Below are positions 1 to 7,227 of a DNA stretch of 15,647 nt, piece by piece. How positions within the stretch are numbered: the stretch's first letter is position 1; each line of letters begins with the position of its first letter. Under the pieces are notes generated by a model. It was not told where the DNA came from. It searched no databases and was given only the letters and a program-made list of their open reading frames with translations. The translations under genes and the position numbers were made by a program. The DNA is from Actinomycetes bacterium. GTDB lineage: Bacteria > Actinomycetota > Actinomycetes > Actinomycetales > Cellulomonadaceae. The stretch lies in NCBI GenBank assembly GCA_023438885.1, contig JAEXPS010000101.1, positions 1-15,647 on the forward strand. The letters run 5' to 3'.

Positions 1-24
1 GGGCGGGACCCAGCGGTCCCGCCC
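1..24 (-). terminator. Perfect hairpin terminator after the sugar-ABC ATPase gene
   Basis: A perfect 10-bp inverted repeat, GGGCGGGACC (1-10) and GGTCCCGCCC (15-24), is separated by the tetraloop CAGC. It begins 19 nt after the stop codon of the minus-strand ATPase gene, the expected position for an intrinsic terminator. Any U-tract on the minus strand would lie to the left of base 1 and cannot be seen. Because the stem is symmetrical, it could equally serve a gene converging from outside the window. Confidence 0.7.
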
Positions 25-43
25 CTCGTCGGTGCGTCGTTCG

Positions 44-1174
44 TCAGGCGGTGGCGATGCGCTCACCGTTGCCGGCGTGGAACAGGTGGAGCAGGCGCGG
101 ACGCACGCGGACGTAGATCGTCTCGCCCTTGCCGGGGACGCCGCGCGGGTCGATGCGGACCGTCACCTGCGAGTCGGCGGCCGTCGACTGGACCACCGAG
201 GCGTTGCCGAAGTCGTCGGTGAGCGAGCCGTAGACGAAGGCGTCCGAGCCGAGCTCCTCGACGATGTTCACGTACACCGGGATCGAGTCCGGCGTGCCGG
301 TCGGCACGACGTCGAGGTCCTCGGGGCGGAACCCGACCACGATCGAGCCCTTGTCGTCGTCGGTCATCGCCGAGATCGCCTCGCGCGGCAGGGAGACGCG
401 CGACTGGCCGATCACCGCGGCGCCGTCGAGCACCGGGAAGGTGCCGATGTTCATCGCGGGGGAGCCGATGAAGCCGGCGACGAAGACGTTGGCGGGGATG
501 TCGTACATCTCGCGCGGGGTGCCGACCTGCTGGAGCAGACCGTCCTTGAGGACCGCGATCCGGTCGCCCATCGTCAGGGCCTCGGTCTGGTCGTGCGTGA
601 CGTAGACCGTGGTGACGCCGAGGCGGCGCTGCAGCGACGCGATCTGCGTACGGGTCTGGACGCGGAGCTTGGCGTCGAGGTTCGACAGCGGCTCGTCCAT
701 GAGGAACACCTGCGGCTGACGCACGATGGCGCGGCCCATCGCGACGCGCTGACGCTGGCCACCGGAGAGGGCCTTCGGCTTGCGGTCGAGGTACTGGGTC
801 AGGTCGAGGATCTTGGCGGTCTCCTCGACGCGCTGGCGGATCTCGGCCTTGGGGGTGCCGGCGATCTTCAGCGCGAAGCCCATGTTGTCCGCCACGGTCA
901 TGTGCGGGTACAGGGCGTAGTTCTGGAACACCATCGCGATGTCACGGTCCTTGGGCTGCACGTCGGTGACGTCGCGGTCGCCGATGAGGATGCGGCCGGA
1001 GTTGACGTCCTCCAGGCCGGCCAGCATGCGCAGCGACGTGGACTTGCCGCAGCCGGAGGGGCCGACGAGGACGAGGAACTCGCCGTCCTCGATGTGCAGG
1101 TCGAGCGAGTCCACTGCGGGACGCTCGGTGCCCGGGTAGATCCGGGTCGCTTGGTCGAAGGTGACCGTGGCCAT
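44..1174 (-). CDS. Sugar ABC transporter ATP-binding protein (MsmK/UgpC/MalK type)
   Basis: Cytoplasmic ATPase subunit of CUT1-type carbohydrate importers, 376 aa. Motifs seen: Walker A GPSGCGKST (38-46), Q-loop VFQNYALYP (82-90), signature LSGGQ (136-140), Walker B VFLMDEP (156-162), and H-loop THD with His194. A C-terminal regulatory TOBE/OB region (about 235-376) carries the GFRPEDL motif typical of MalK/UgpC. The ATG at 1174 is chosen because it follows a strong RBS (TGAAGGGAAG, 1190-1181) and gives the usual MA-x-VTF opening; a longer frame to 1237 adds 21 unconserved residues. No permease or binding-protein gene is adjacent. In Actinobacteria such lone MsmK-like ATPases often energise several sugar importers (established for Streptomyces MsiK); that role here is inference, and the substrate cannot be read from this gene. 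Confidence 0.93.
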   Translation of the reverse strand: MATVTFDQATRIYPGTERPAVDSLDLHIEDGEFLVLVGPSGCGKSTSLRMLAGLEDVNSGRILIGDRDVTDVQPKDRDIAMVFQNYALYPHMTVADNMGFALKIAGTPKAEIRQRVEETAKILDLTQYLDRKPKALSGGQRQRVAMGRAIVRQPQVFLMDEPLSNLDAKLRVQTRTQIASLQRRLGVTTVYVTHDQTEALTMGDRIAVLKDGLLQQVGTPREMYDIPANVFVAGFIGSPAMNIGTFPVLDGAAVIGQSRVSLPREAISAMTDDDKGSIVVGFRPEDLDVVPTGTPDSIPVYVNIVEELGSDAFVYGSLTDDFGNASVVQSTAADSQVTVRIDPRGVPGKGETIYVRVRPRLLHLFHAGNGERIATA

Positions 1175-1190
1175 CGTGTTCTTCCCTTCA

Positions 1191-1208
1191 CCGGCAGGTA
1201 CGTGCCGG
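1191..1208 (-). promoter_or_regulatory. Inverted repeat in the ATPase leader, just upstream of the RBS
   Basis: CCGGCA (1191-1196) and TGCCGG (1203-1208) form a perfect 6-bp inverted repeat with a 6-nt spacer. It abuts the ATPase ribosome binding site (1181-1190). It could be an mRNA hairpin affecting translation or a repressor half-site pair. No recognised operator family was matched. The rest of the 177-nt gap to the next gene holds GTCGAC three times (1257-1262, 1263-1268, 1272-1277) and no convincing promoter. Confidence 0.3.
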
Positions 1209-1286
1209 ACGATCCGTTGTGAAGGCGGCTCCCGCACCCGGGTGGGCGCGAGGGGTGTCGACGTCGACAGGGTCGACGACGACGGC

Positions 1287-1311
1287 GACGGGACCCGACG
1301 GCCCCGTCCCG
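1287..1311 (-). terminator. Possible terminator after the DsbA-like gene
   Basis: Two overlapping 6-bp stems are possible: GACGGG/CCCGTC (1287-1292 with 1303-1308) and CGGGAC/GTCCCG (1289-1294 with 1306-1311). They lie about 40-60 nt past the stop codon of the minus-strand DsbA-like gene. There is no U-tract, which is common in high-GC Actinobacteria but leaves the call weak. Confidence 0.3.
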
Positions 1312-1351
1312 GTCATCATGCCACAGCGGTCACGGGACGTTGACCGCCTCC

Positions 1352-2332
1352 TCAGCCCTGCTGGGCGGCTGCGGTGATCTCCGCAGCCGTCTCGGCGAGG
1401 AGCGTGGTGAACGCGGCTGCGTCCTCGGGTGCGCCGGTGTACGGCTTCCCCGCGACGAGGACCAGCGGGGTCGACGCGGTCGACGAGGCCGCGTCCACCA
1501 GCGCGCCGGTCTGCGCCCGGTTCGTCGCCTGAGCCACCCAGCGCACATAGCGCTCGCCGCGGATGCACTTCTCCCAGCCGCCCTTCGTCACGCCGGCGTC
1601 CTTGACCAGGGTCACGAGCTCGTCCTCGCTCAGTCCGTCGGTGCCGAAGGTCGCCTGAGCGGCGAACAGGGCGTCGGTGACGTCGACCGCCTTGGTCGGC
1701 TCGTTGGCGGCGACGCAGGCGAAGGCGTTGGCGGCCCGCACGGCGTAGTCGGTCCCTGCGTCGTTCGGGTTCGGGGTGGCGGCGGCCGTCGGCGTCGCCG
1801 TCGCGCTCGGGTCCGGCGTGGGTGCCGCCGCCTCGTAGGCCGAGCGCTTCGCGGTCAGCGCCACCGGGTGCAGCTCGAGGGAGCCGTAGCCCTGCGAGGA
1901 CTTGAGGAAGTTCTTGAGCGTCTCGCCGTTGGCGGCCCAGAAGGCGGCGGAGGCGGGGTCCCCGAAGTCGACGTAGGCGAGCACCTGGGTCAGGCCGTAC
2001 GACGAGTAGTCGGCCATCGGCGTCGGAGTGCCGTTGTCGGGCAGCGGGTCGGAGTGGTTCGCGTCGAAGGTCGTCCCGTCCGAGCTGAGGATCAGCCCGT
2101 CGGTCGCCATGTTCTGCGGGCCGACGCGCCCGGCCGCGACCGCCGCCTTCACGCCGAACCCGGCACCGACCAGCACGCCGCACGCCACCACGGCCGCGCC
2201 CGCGATCAGCGCGATCCTCTTCTGCTTGGCCCGCCTGGCCCGCCGCTCGCGCTCGATCCGGGCAAGCTCCCGGTCCTGGCTGCGGCGGTCCTTCGCCGCG
2301 ATCTTCTGCTTGGCGGACCGCTGGTAGCTCAC
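1352..2332 (-). CDS. Membrane-anchored DsbA/thioredoxin-fold protein lacking CXXC
   Basis: 326 aa. Residues 1-39 are highly basic with many Lys/Arg (cytoplasmic, likely helical), followed by one hydrophobic segment (about 40-62); the rest should be extracytoplasmic. The C-terminal part resembles actinobacterial DsbA-family proteins: a beta-strand/active-site region LAYVDFGDPASAAFWA (118-133) and a cis-proline region STPLVLVAGKP (287-297). The usual CXXC after the strand is replaced by GDPAS, so dithiol oxidoreductase activity is unlikely. Two cysteines remain (206 and 256) and could form a structural disulfide. A Pro/Thr/Ala-rich insert occupies about 169-192. The start is a GTG with GTGAGG upstream. 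It lies 121 nt downstream of the EAL-HDOD gene on the same strand; no functional link to motility is evident. The fold assignment is by motif reading; the function is unknown. Confidence 0.75.
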   Translation of the reverse strand: MSYQRSAKQKIAAKDRRSQDRELARIERERRARRAKQKRIALIAGAAVVACGVLVGAGFGVKAAVAAGRVGPQNMATDGLILSSDGTTFDANHSDPLPDNGTPTPMADYSSYGLTQVLAYVDFGDPASAAFWAANGETLKNFLKSSQGYGSLELHPVALTAKRSAYEAAAPTPDPSATATPTAAATPNPNDAGTDYAVRAANAFACVAANEPTKAVDVTDALFAAQATFGTDGLSEDELVTLVKDAGVTKGGWEKCIRGERYVRWVAQATNRAQTGALVDAASSTASTPLVLVAGKPYTGAPEDAAAFTTLLAETAAEITAAAQQG

Positions 2333-2453
2333 CGGGCCTCACGTCCTCGTGGTGTCGTTCGGGTGCCCGCCGGATCCCGGGGGCCGCGCCGATTGTGGCG
2401 CAAGTCCCTGTGTCCTCGCGGGACTCTCGGCGAAGAGACGAGGTCGACCTGGA

Positions 2454-3656
2454 TCAGGCGGCCGACAGCGCCTGGGCGGTCGACAGGGCCAGGGGAACGG
2501 CGGCGAGGTAGGCGCGGGCCACGTCGAACGGGTCGAGGCCGGTCGCGGACACCTGGGCAACGTCGTTCTCCTCGTGCGCGAGCACGGCCGCGATCGCCCG
2601 GCCGTGGCGCCCCTCGTGTCCCTGGAGCGCCGCGACCACCTGCCGCGAGACGCCCGCGTCCGCGAGCAGCGACCCGACGTCCACGCGCAGGTGCGCGGCG
2701 ACCCCCGACAGCAGGCCGACGGTGTAGCCGGTGTCGTCCCCCGTCAGGCCGCGGCAGGCGAGCGCCCGGGTCAGCACCGTCCACAAGGGTCCGAGCGCGG
2801 TGGGGCGGGCGCCGATGAGCGACGCCGTCGCGAGCGCGCCGAGACGCTGCGGGCCCAGCAGCACCACGGCGGTGGGGAGGGAGTCGACGGTGTGCGGGAG
2901 CGCGAACGCGCTGGAGTTCACCACGTGCAGCACGCGGATCGACAGCTCGGGGTCGGCGGCGACGACGTGGGCCACCGCGTCGAGGTCCACCTCCGGCGCC
3001 GAGAGCAGGCTGACCACCTCCAGGCACTGGAGCTCGCCGGCGGTGGCCGGGCGCGGCTGGCCGTCCGACTCCTGCGTCAGGAGCGGGCCCTGGAGCAGGT
3101 CGGCGCCGTCGTCGAGCGCCCGGCGCTGGACCGCCGGTGACGTGGCGCCCTCCGCGATCACCCGGCCGCCGAGGGCGTGCGCGCGCTCGGTCAGTGCGCG
3201 GAACCGTCCACCGTCGAGGCGGGCGTCGACCTTCACGGCCCAGGACTCGGCCACCAGCGCGTCCTGCCGCGCCGTGGCGGCGTAGTCGCCGACGGCGAAC
3301 ACGACCCCCTGGGCGTGCAGCGCCTTCAGTCGCGGGTGGACCAGGTCGTCGTCGGCCATGGCGCCGGTGATCTCGAAGACCAGGCCGTTCGTGGTGAGCG
3401 GCAGACGGATCTCGCCGGACAGCAGGCGGCGCGTGGCCCGCACGATCACCGGCCGGTCACCGCCGAGCCGTGCCAGGTCGAGTCGCCGGTACTCGTGCTC
3501 GACGACGTCCTCCACCTCGTGCTCGGGACACCATCGCCGGTCGTCGGCCGCGACGGCCGAGCGCAGCGCGTAGGCGCGCACCGTGCGGCCCGCGTCGACC
3601 ACCGCCTGCCGGAAGAGGACGACGTGCTGGTTGAGTGCCCGGACCGACTCCGCCAT
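2454..3656 (-). CDS. EAL-HDOD signalling protein (YuxH-like) with degenerate EAL
   Basis: 400 aa, cytoplasmic. The N-terminal half (about 10-200) resembles the EAL-like domain of YuxH/CdgJ-type proteins: RQAVVDAGRTVRAYALRSAV (16-35) aligns with the family's RQ-x-I-x-GYELLFR, but the catalytic Glu position reads Ala, and ADLLQGPLLTQ (185-195) matches the DLxQGYxxxxP region. The C-terminal half (about 205-400) is an HDOD domain with VAADPELSIRVLHVVNSSAF (232-251). c-di-GMP hydrolysis is therefore unlikely; binding or scaffolding is more plausible. Related EAL-HDOD proteins affect motility in Vibrio cholerae (CdgJ). It follows fliW by 81 nt and has its own sigma-28-like promoter in that gap, placing it in the flagellar regulon. 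The ATG at 3656 follows GAGGAGG at 3674-3668 with an 11-nt spacer. An ATG at 3666 is out of frame. Confidence 0.85.
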   Translation of the reverse strand: MAESVRALNQHVVLFRQAVVDAGRTVRAYALRSAVAADDRRWCPEHEVEDVVEHEYRRLDLARLGGDRPVIVRATRRLLSGEIRLPLTTNGLVFEITGAMADDDLVHPRLKALHAQGVVFAVGDYAATARQDALVAESWAVKVDARLDGGRFRALTERAHALGGRVIAEGATSPAVQRRALDDGADLLQGPLLTQESDGQPRPATAGELQCLEVVSLLSAPEVDLDAVAHVVAADPELSIRVLHVVNSSAFALPHTVDSLPTAVVLLGPQRLGALATASLIGARPTALGPLWTVLTRALACRGLTGDDTGYTVGLLSGVAAHLRVDVGSLLADAGVSRQVVAALQGHEGRHGRAIAAVLAHEENDVAQVSATGLDPFDVARAYLAAVPLALSTAQALSAA

Positions 3657-3695
3657 CGCCTGCCATGCCTCCTCGCGTGATCCCGACGGTTGAGG

Positions 3696-3721
3696 ATCGG
3701 CCGGCGGCGGCGGCTTCTGAG
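3696..3721 (-). promoter_or_regulatory. Sigma-28 (FliA) promoter of the EAL-HDOD gene
   Basis: On the minus strand: CTCAGA (3721-3716), 14-nt spacer, GCCGAT (3701-3696). This fits the CTCA-N15-17-GCCGA pattern described for actinobacterial FliA promoters and the GCCGATA -10 of sigma-28 generally. The predicted start of transcription is near 3689-3690, about 33 nt before the ATG. It sits wholly in the 81-nt gap between fliW and the EAL-HDOD gene. Confidence 0.7.
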
Positions 3722-3737
3722 AGGTTCGTGCCGGCTG

Positions 3738-4166
3738 TCAGGCCAGTGGCGCCCGCAGCGGCAGGTCCTCGTCGAGGACCGTCTGCAGCGCCCGACCGCT
3801 GGCGGTGTCGAGGACGATCGGGGCGAGGAGGTCGACCGTCGGGGCCAGGCCGTCTCCAGGGTGGACGACCGCGAGCAGTGCGTACGCGGGCTCCGCACCG
3901 GGGCCGCAGACCAGGTCGAGAGCGGATCGCGGGATCCGCGGGTCGTAGCCGGGGAACACCAGCGCCGGGCTGACGACGAAGAGTCGGACGCCGGCACCGC
4001 CGTCGGCCCGCAGCGCGAAGAGGAAACCGATCTCGTCGAGCGGGTCGAGCGTGTACGCGGTGTGCCCGGGCAACCCCGGCAGGGGCTCGACGAAGTCGAC
4101 CCGAGCGGGCACCGTCACCGGCCCTGCCGGTGTCCCGACCGTCAGGCCCGTCGCGGCCGGACTCAT
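3738..4166 (-). CDS. fliW: Flagellar assembly factor FliW
   Basis: 142 aa, the usual FliW length. In Bacillus subtilis FliW binds flagellin in the cytoplasm and, when free, binds and inhibits CsrA, so flagellin translation is coupled to export. Recognisable here: the strand with F-x-x-PLPGLPGHTAYTLDPL (25-43), the FLFALRA segment (48-54), and LVVSP-type FVVSPALVFPGYDPRIP (63-79) matching the conserved V-x-xP-x-x-x-x-x-DY region; AVVHPG (99-104) and LLAPIVLD (113-120) match the 'N-x-xAPIVI' strand. The ATG at 4166 overlaps the flgL stop as ATGA, so the two are translationally coupled. The usual partner csrA does not follow: only 81 nt separate fliW from the next gene. Confidence 0.9.
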   Translation of the reverse strand: MSPAATGLTVGTPAGPVTVPARVDFVEPLPGLPGHTAYTLDPLDEIGFLFALRADGGAGVRLFVVSPALVFPGYDPRIPRSALDLVCGPGAEPAYALLAVVHPGDGLAPTVDLLAPIVLDTASGRALQTVLDEDLPLRAPLA

Positions 4167-5044
4167 CGCAGGAAGTCCATCAGGCTCGGCTGGAGCACCC
4201 GGGCACCCGCGCCGAGGGCGCCCTGGTACGCGACCTCCTGCAGCTGGAGGTTCATGATCACCTCGGCGAGATCGATGTCCTCGGCGCCGGTCAGCTGGGT
4301 CTTCACCGTGAGCGCCTGGCTCGTCAGCTCGGTGGCGACGGACTGGAGCACGCGCTGCCGGCTGCCGGTCGAGGCGACCGACGTCAGCATCGCATCCATC
4401 CGCTCGTCGATCGCGTCGAGGCGGTCGGTGACGTCGATGCCGGCCCTCAGGTCGGCCGCGAGCCGGTCCACGAGGGCGAACACGGAGCCCGCGCCCTCGC
4501 CGTACACCTGAGCGCCGTCGGCGTCGACACGCACCGTGGTGGTCGGCCCGATCTGACGCTCGACGGTCGCGGTGCTCGATCCGCTCCACGCGTACGTGGC
4601 GTCGAACGCAACGCCGGCGCCCGAGGTCCCGGCGAACACCGTGCGGCCGAGGTAGGTGGTGTTCGCCTGGCTGACCAGGTCGTCCCGGAGTCCCTCGAGC
4701 TCGGCGGCGAGCGCCTCCCGCGAGCTGGGTCCGAGCCCCCCGTTGCCGCTCTGGACGACGAGGTCGCGCACCCGGCGCAGCGCCGTGAGCGAGCTGCCGA
4801 GCGCCGCGTCGACGGTGGTGAGCCACGAGTCGCCGTCGTTCGCGTTGCGCGAGTACTGGTCGATCTGGCGCTGCGTGGAGCGCAGGTGCATCACCGATCC
4901 GGTGACAGCGGGGTCGTCGGACGGCACCTGGATCTTCTTGCCACTGGACATCTGGCCCTGGAGCCGCGCCATCGCGTCGAGGTTCGTCTGCAGGTTGCGC
5001 AGCGTCGAGCGCTGGATCGACTGGTGCGTCACTCGCTCGACCAT
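4163..5044 (-). CDS. flgL: Flagellar hook-filament junction protein FlgL (HAP3)
   Basis: 293 aa, near the family norm. FlgL is exported and forms the second junction ring between hook and filament. The N-terminal flagellin-like helical region reads NLDAMARLQGQMSSGKKIQV (21-40) followed by PSDDPAVT (41-48), the classic SSGKKI-x-x-PSDDP motif. YLGRTVFAGT (131-140) matches the 'YLFSG-x' core motif. The C-terminal helix ends DIDLAEVIMNLQLQEVAYQG (256-275), as in flagellin and HAP3 proteins. The ATG lies 4 nt after the flgK stop and uses the GGTGA around that stop as its RBS; it overlaps fliW at its 3' end. It belongs to the flgN operon. Confidence 0.95.
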   Translation of the reverse strand: MVERVTHQSIQRSTLRNLQTNLDAMARLQGQMSSGKKIQVPSDDPAVTGSVMHLRSTQRQIDQYSRNANDGDSWLTTVDAALGSSLTALRRVRDLVVQSGNGGLGPSSREALAAELEGLRDDLVSQANTTYLGRTVFAGTSGAGVAFDATYAWSGSSTATVERQIGPTTTVRVDADGAQVYGEGAGSVFALVDRLAADLRAGIDVTDRLDAIDERMDAMLTSVASTGSRQRVLQSVATELTSQALTVKTQLTGAEDIDLAEVIMNLQLQEVAYQGALGAGARVLQPSLMDFLR

Positions 5045-5048
5045 CCGG

Positions 5049-6503
5049 TCACCGCCCGACCACGCCGGTGCGGTTGATGAGAGTGTCGAGCATCTCGTCG
5101 ATCGCGGTGAGCACCCGGGCGGCGGCCTCGTAGGCGCGCTGGGCCGCGATCATGGCGATCGCCTCCTCGTCGGTGTCCACGCTGGCGTTCGCGAGCTGCT
5201 CCTGCTGGGCCGATGCCCGGGCGGCGCCGGCGACGTCGCTGCGTGAGCGGGCCGCCGCCGTCCGGTTGCCGATCTCGACGACGACGGCGCTCCAGATGCC
5301 GTCCGGTCCGTCCTGGAGCAGCCCGGTCCCGGCGATCGCCCGGCCGATCGACCCGTCGTTGGCGCCCATGCCGGCTGCCGCCACCGCGATCTGCGCGGGA
5401 TCGCTCAGCGCGACGGCGATCTGGGCGGCCGCCGAGCCCGAGCCGAGCGCGGTGAAGAAGGCGGTGCCCGGCGTGCCGTCGGCAGTGACACCGGTGACGT
5501 GCGCGGTGTTGACGGCGGTGACCAGGCAGCGGGCCACCTCGTCGAGCCGCGCCGCGGCCTCCGTGAGGATGCCGCCGGTCCCGGTGCCGGACGGGGGAGC
5601 CAGGGCGGTGAGCAGTCCGGCGACGCGACCGCCGGCGATCTGCACCTGCTGGTCCGGGCGGTCGGCCCAGGCGAGCCACACGCCGTGGCCGGACACCGGT
5701 GGGGTCGCGGCCGCGTCACCCGTCGCCTGGGCGAAGTCCGCGGCTCCCTGCACGGTCAGCACCCGGGCGTCGGAGCCGAAGACGAGGGCGTGGCCGCCGA
5801 CGAGCACGTCGAGCTGGCCGTCCTGGCGAGCCTGCACCGTGGCGCCGACGAGGCCCGCGAGCTGGGTGATCAGCAGGTCGCGCTCGTCGGCGAGCTCGTG
5901 GGCGCTGCCACCCGAGACCGTCACCGCCAGGATCCGCGCGTTGAGGTCCGCGACGCTGGCCGCGAGCGAGTTCGCCTGGTCGACGAGGCCGGCGGCCGTC
6001 GCGCGGGTCTGGCGCCACTGCGTCCCCACGGCCCCGTAGAGCTGGTGGAGCGTGTCGGCGATCTGGCGCGCGTCATCGAGCAGCACGATCCGTGCGGAGC
6101 TCTTGTCCGGCGTGTTCGCGACGTCGTGCCAGTCGTTCCAGAACGTCGACAGCTGGCTGGCCAGCCCGGTGGCCGAAGGCTCGCCGAGGCTCTTCTCGAG
6201 CGTGGTGTAGATGTCCGCGCGGGCCGTGAGGTACTCGGCACCGGACGTCTGCGTCCGCACGCGTGCGTCGAGGAACGAGTCGGCGGCGCGACTGATCGCG
6301 CTGACCCGCACCCCGGACCCCACGCCGTCCGAGGCGGCGAACATCGACGGCACCTGGGCACCTGTCAGCGCACTCAGCTCGGCGCGCTGGCGCGTGTACC
6401 CGGCCGTGTTCGCGTTGGCGACGTTCTGGCCTGCGACGTCCAGCGCCATGCGCTGCGCGACGAGCGCGCTGAGCGCCGTGCCGATCCCGGAGAAGGTACT
6501 CAT
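5049..6503 (-). CDS. flgK: Flagellar hook-associated protein FlgK (HAP1)
   Basis: 484 aa. FlgK is exported and forms the first junction ring on the hook. The N-terminus has the rod/hook signature LDVAGQNVANANTAGYTRQR (21-40). The following alpha-helical region and a compact central domain precede the conserved C-terminal helix: SVDTDEEAIAMIAAQRAYEA and AARVLTAIDEMLDTL, matching the family's 'V-x-x-DEE-x-x-x-x-x-x-x-Q-x-AY-x-A-A-x-V' ending. It is slightly short for FlgK, because the middle domain is small. The start ATG is 6 nt after the flgN stop. It is the second gene of flgN-flgK-flgL-fliW, so the FlgN chaperone and both its clients are encoded together. Confidence 0.95.
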   Translation of the reverse strand: MSTFSGIGTALSALVAQRMALDVAGQNVANANTAGYTRQRAELSALTGAQVPSMFAASDGVGSGVRVSAISRAADSFLDARVRTQTSGAEYLTARADIYTTLEKSLGEPSATGLASQLSTFWNDWHDVANTPDKSSARIVLLDDARQIADTLHQLYGAVGTQWRQTRATAAGLVDQANSLAASVADLNARILAVTVSGGSAHELADERDLLITQLAGLVGATVQARQDGQLDVLVGGHALVFGSDARVLTVQGAADFAQATGDAAATPPVSGHGVWLAWADRPDQQVQIAGGRVAGLLTALAPPSGTGTGGILTEAAARLDEVARCLVTAVNTAHVTGVTADGTPGTAFFTALGSGSAAAQIAVALSDPAQIAVAAAGMGANDGSIGRAIAGTGLLQDGPDGIWSAVVVEIGNRTAAARSRSDVAGAARASAQQEQLANASVDTDEEAIAMIAAQRAYEAAARVLTAIDEMLDTLINRTGVVGR

Positions 6504-6509
6504 CGCGAC

Positions 6510-6992
6510 CTACATCGACCGGTCGAGCAGCTGGCCGCCCGGGGCGTCTGCGAGCGGTTGCCCGGAGCCGTCGTACGTGCTGACGCTGGCCTGCAACGAG
6601 GCGAGGGTCTCCTGCGTGGCCCGGTGGGACATCGCCAGCAGCTCGCGGTTGTCGTCGGCGAGCCGGCTGATCTCCACGGTCAGCGACACGAACGCGTCCC
6701 GGTGGGCGCGCAGCAGCTCGTCCCAGGGAGCGGGGGCTGCATCCGCGAGCTGTGCCAGTGCCGCCGTGGCCGGCAGCCCGAGGCTCGGGGCGAGCTCGTC
6801 GACGGCCACGGCGCGCGCGATCTCCGCGGAGCGGATCTCGTCGAGCACGGACTCGACCTCGCGCGTCGCCTGGCCCAACCACCGCGTGCGCCCGGCCGTG
6901 AGAAGGAGCTGCTCCTCCTCCAGCTTGAACAGGAGCAGCTCGAGGAGCTGGCGTTCCCGCCAGAGCGCCTCGGACAGTCCGTTCCATGTCAT
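6510..6992 (-). CDS. flgN: FlgN-family flagellar export chaperone
   Basis: 160 aa, the usual FlgN length. FlgN proteins are cytoplasmic, mostly helical chaperones that keep FlgK and FlgL unfolded for export. The N-terminal helix WRERQLLELLLFKLEEEQLL (11-30) matches the FlgN pattern of a Leu-rich segment followed by 'KLEEQ-x-LL-x-x-GR'. Further long amphipathic helices follow at about 40-65 and 95-135; the tail is likely disordered. The ATG at 6992 is chosen because the predicted transcription start (about 7033) lies downstream of the longer frame's start at 7154, and the extra 54 residues look unlike protein. The RBS is AAGGGA (7010-7005), with a long 12-nt spacer. First gene of the late operon. 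Similarity is at the level of family pattern, so the symbol is likely but not certain. Confidence 0.82.
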   Translation of the reverse strand: MTWNGLSEALWRERQLLELLLFKLEEEQLLLTAGRTRWLGQATREVESVLDEIRSAEIARAVAVDELAPSLGLPATAALAQLADAAPAPWDELLRAHRDAFVSLTVEISRLADDNRELLAMSHRATQETLASLQASVSTYDGSGQPLADAPGGQLLDRSM

Positions 6993-7039
6993 GCGGGTTG
7001 CGTGTCCCTTCGGGGCAGTGGGGTCTGCGTTGACACACC

Positions 7040-7066
7040 TATCGGCCGGCGCCTTCGCGACTTGAC
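7040..7066 (-). promoter_or_regulatory. Sigma-28 (FliA) promoter of flgN-flgK-flgL-fliW
   Basis: On the minus strand: GTCAAG (7066-7061), 14-nt spacer, GCCGATA (7046-7040). This is the best sigma-28 -10 element in the window, matching GCCGATA fully. The predicted start of transcription is near 7033, giving a leader of about 40 nt to the flgN ATG. No other promoter is apparent before the four tightly packed genes. Confidence 0.78.
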
Positions 7067-7188
7067 GGGACGCGGTGATCTCTTTCGGGCGACATCCGGC
7101 GTCGAGTCGGGCCGTGCCCGGCGGGCATCGCCCGTGGTCAGGCCGACGAATCATCGCCTGCAGGCCGGATCGCCACCGCCTCGCCGAG

Positions 7189-7204
7189 TGTGATCTTCGT
7201 CACA
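7189..7204. promoter_or_regulatory. CRP/GlxR-type operator TGTGA-N6-TCACA
   Basis: TGTGA (7189-7193), six bases TCTTCG, TCACA (7200-7204): a perfect match to the CRP consensus shared by E. coli CRP, Mycobacterium Crp and Corynebacterium GlxR. The dyad extends one more pair (A7187-T7206 side: AGTGTGA/TCACACT). It lies in the divergent region between the flgN promoter and fliA, about 160 bp upstream of the fliA ATG. cAMP-responsive control of fliA, flgN or both is inferred. Confidence 0.65.
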
Positions 7205-7227
7205 CTTGGGAGGGCGGGATGTCCGGA

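Noticed and set aside
1315..1345. Possible minus-strand promoter for the ATPase gene (CATGAT at 1320-1315 with GTCAAC upstream)
   Set aside because: Both hexamers match the housekeeping consensus poorly, and the site is about 140 nt from the start codon.
2386..2425. Small hairpins (GCGCC/GGCGC at 2386-2401; AGTCCC/GGGACT at 2403-2425) after the EAL-HDOD gene
   Set aside because: Five- and six-base-pair stems with loops of 6 and 11 nt are expected by chance in DNA this GC-rich; no U-tract or motif supports a terminator or riboswitch. No promoter for the DsbA-like gene could be picked out either.
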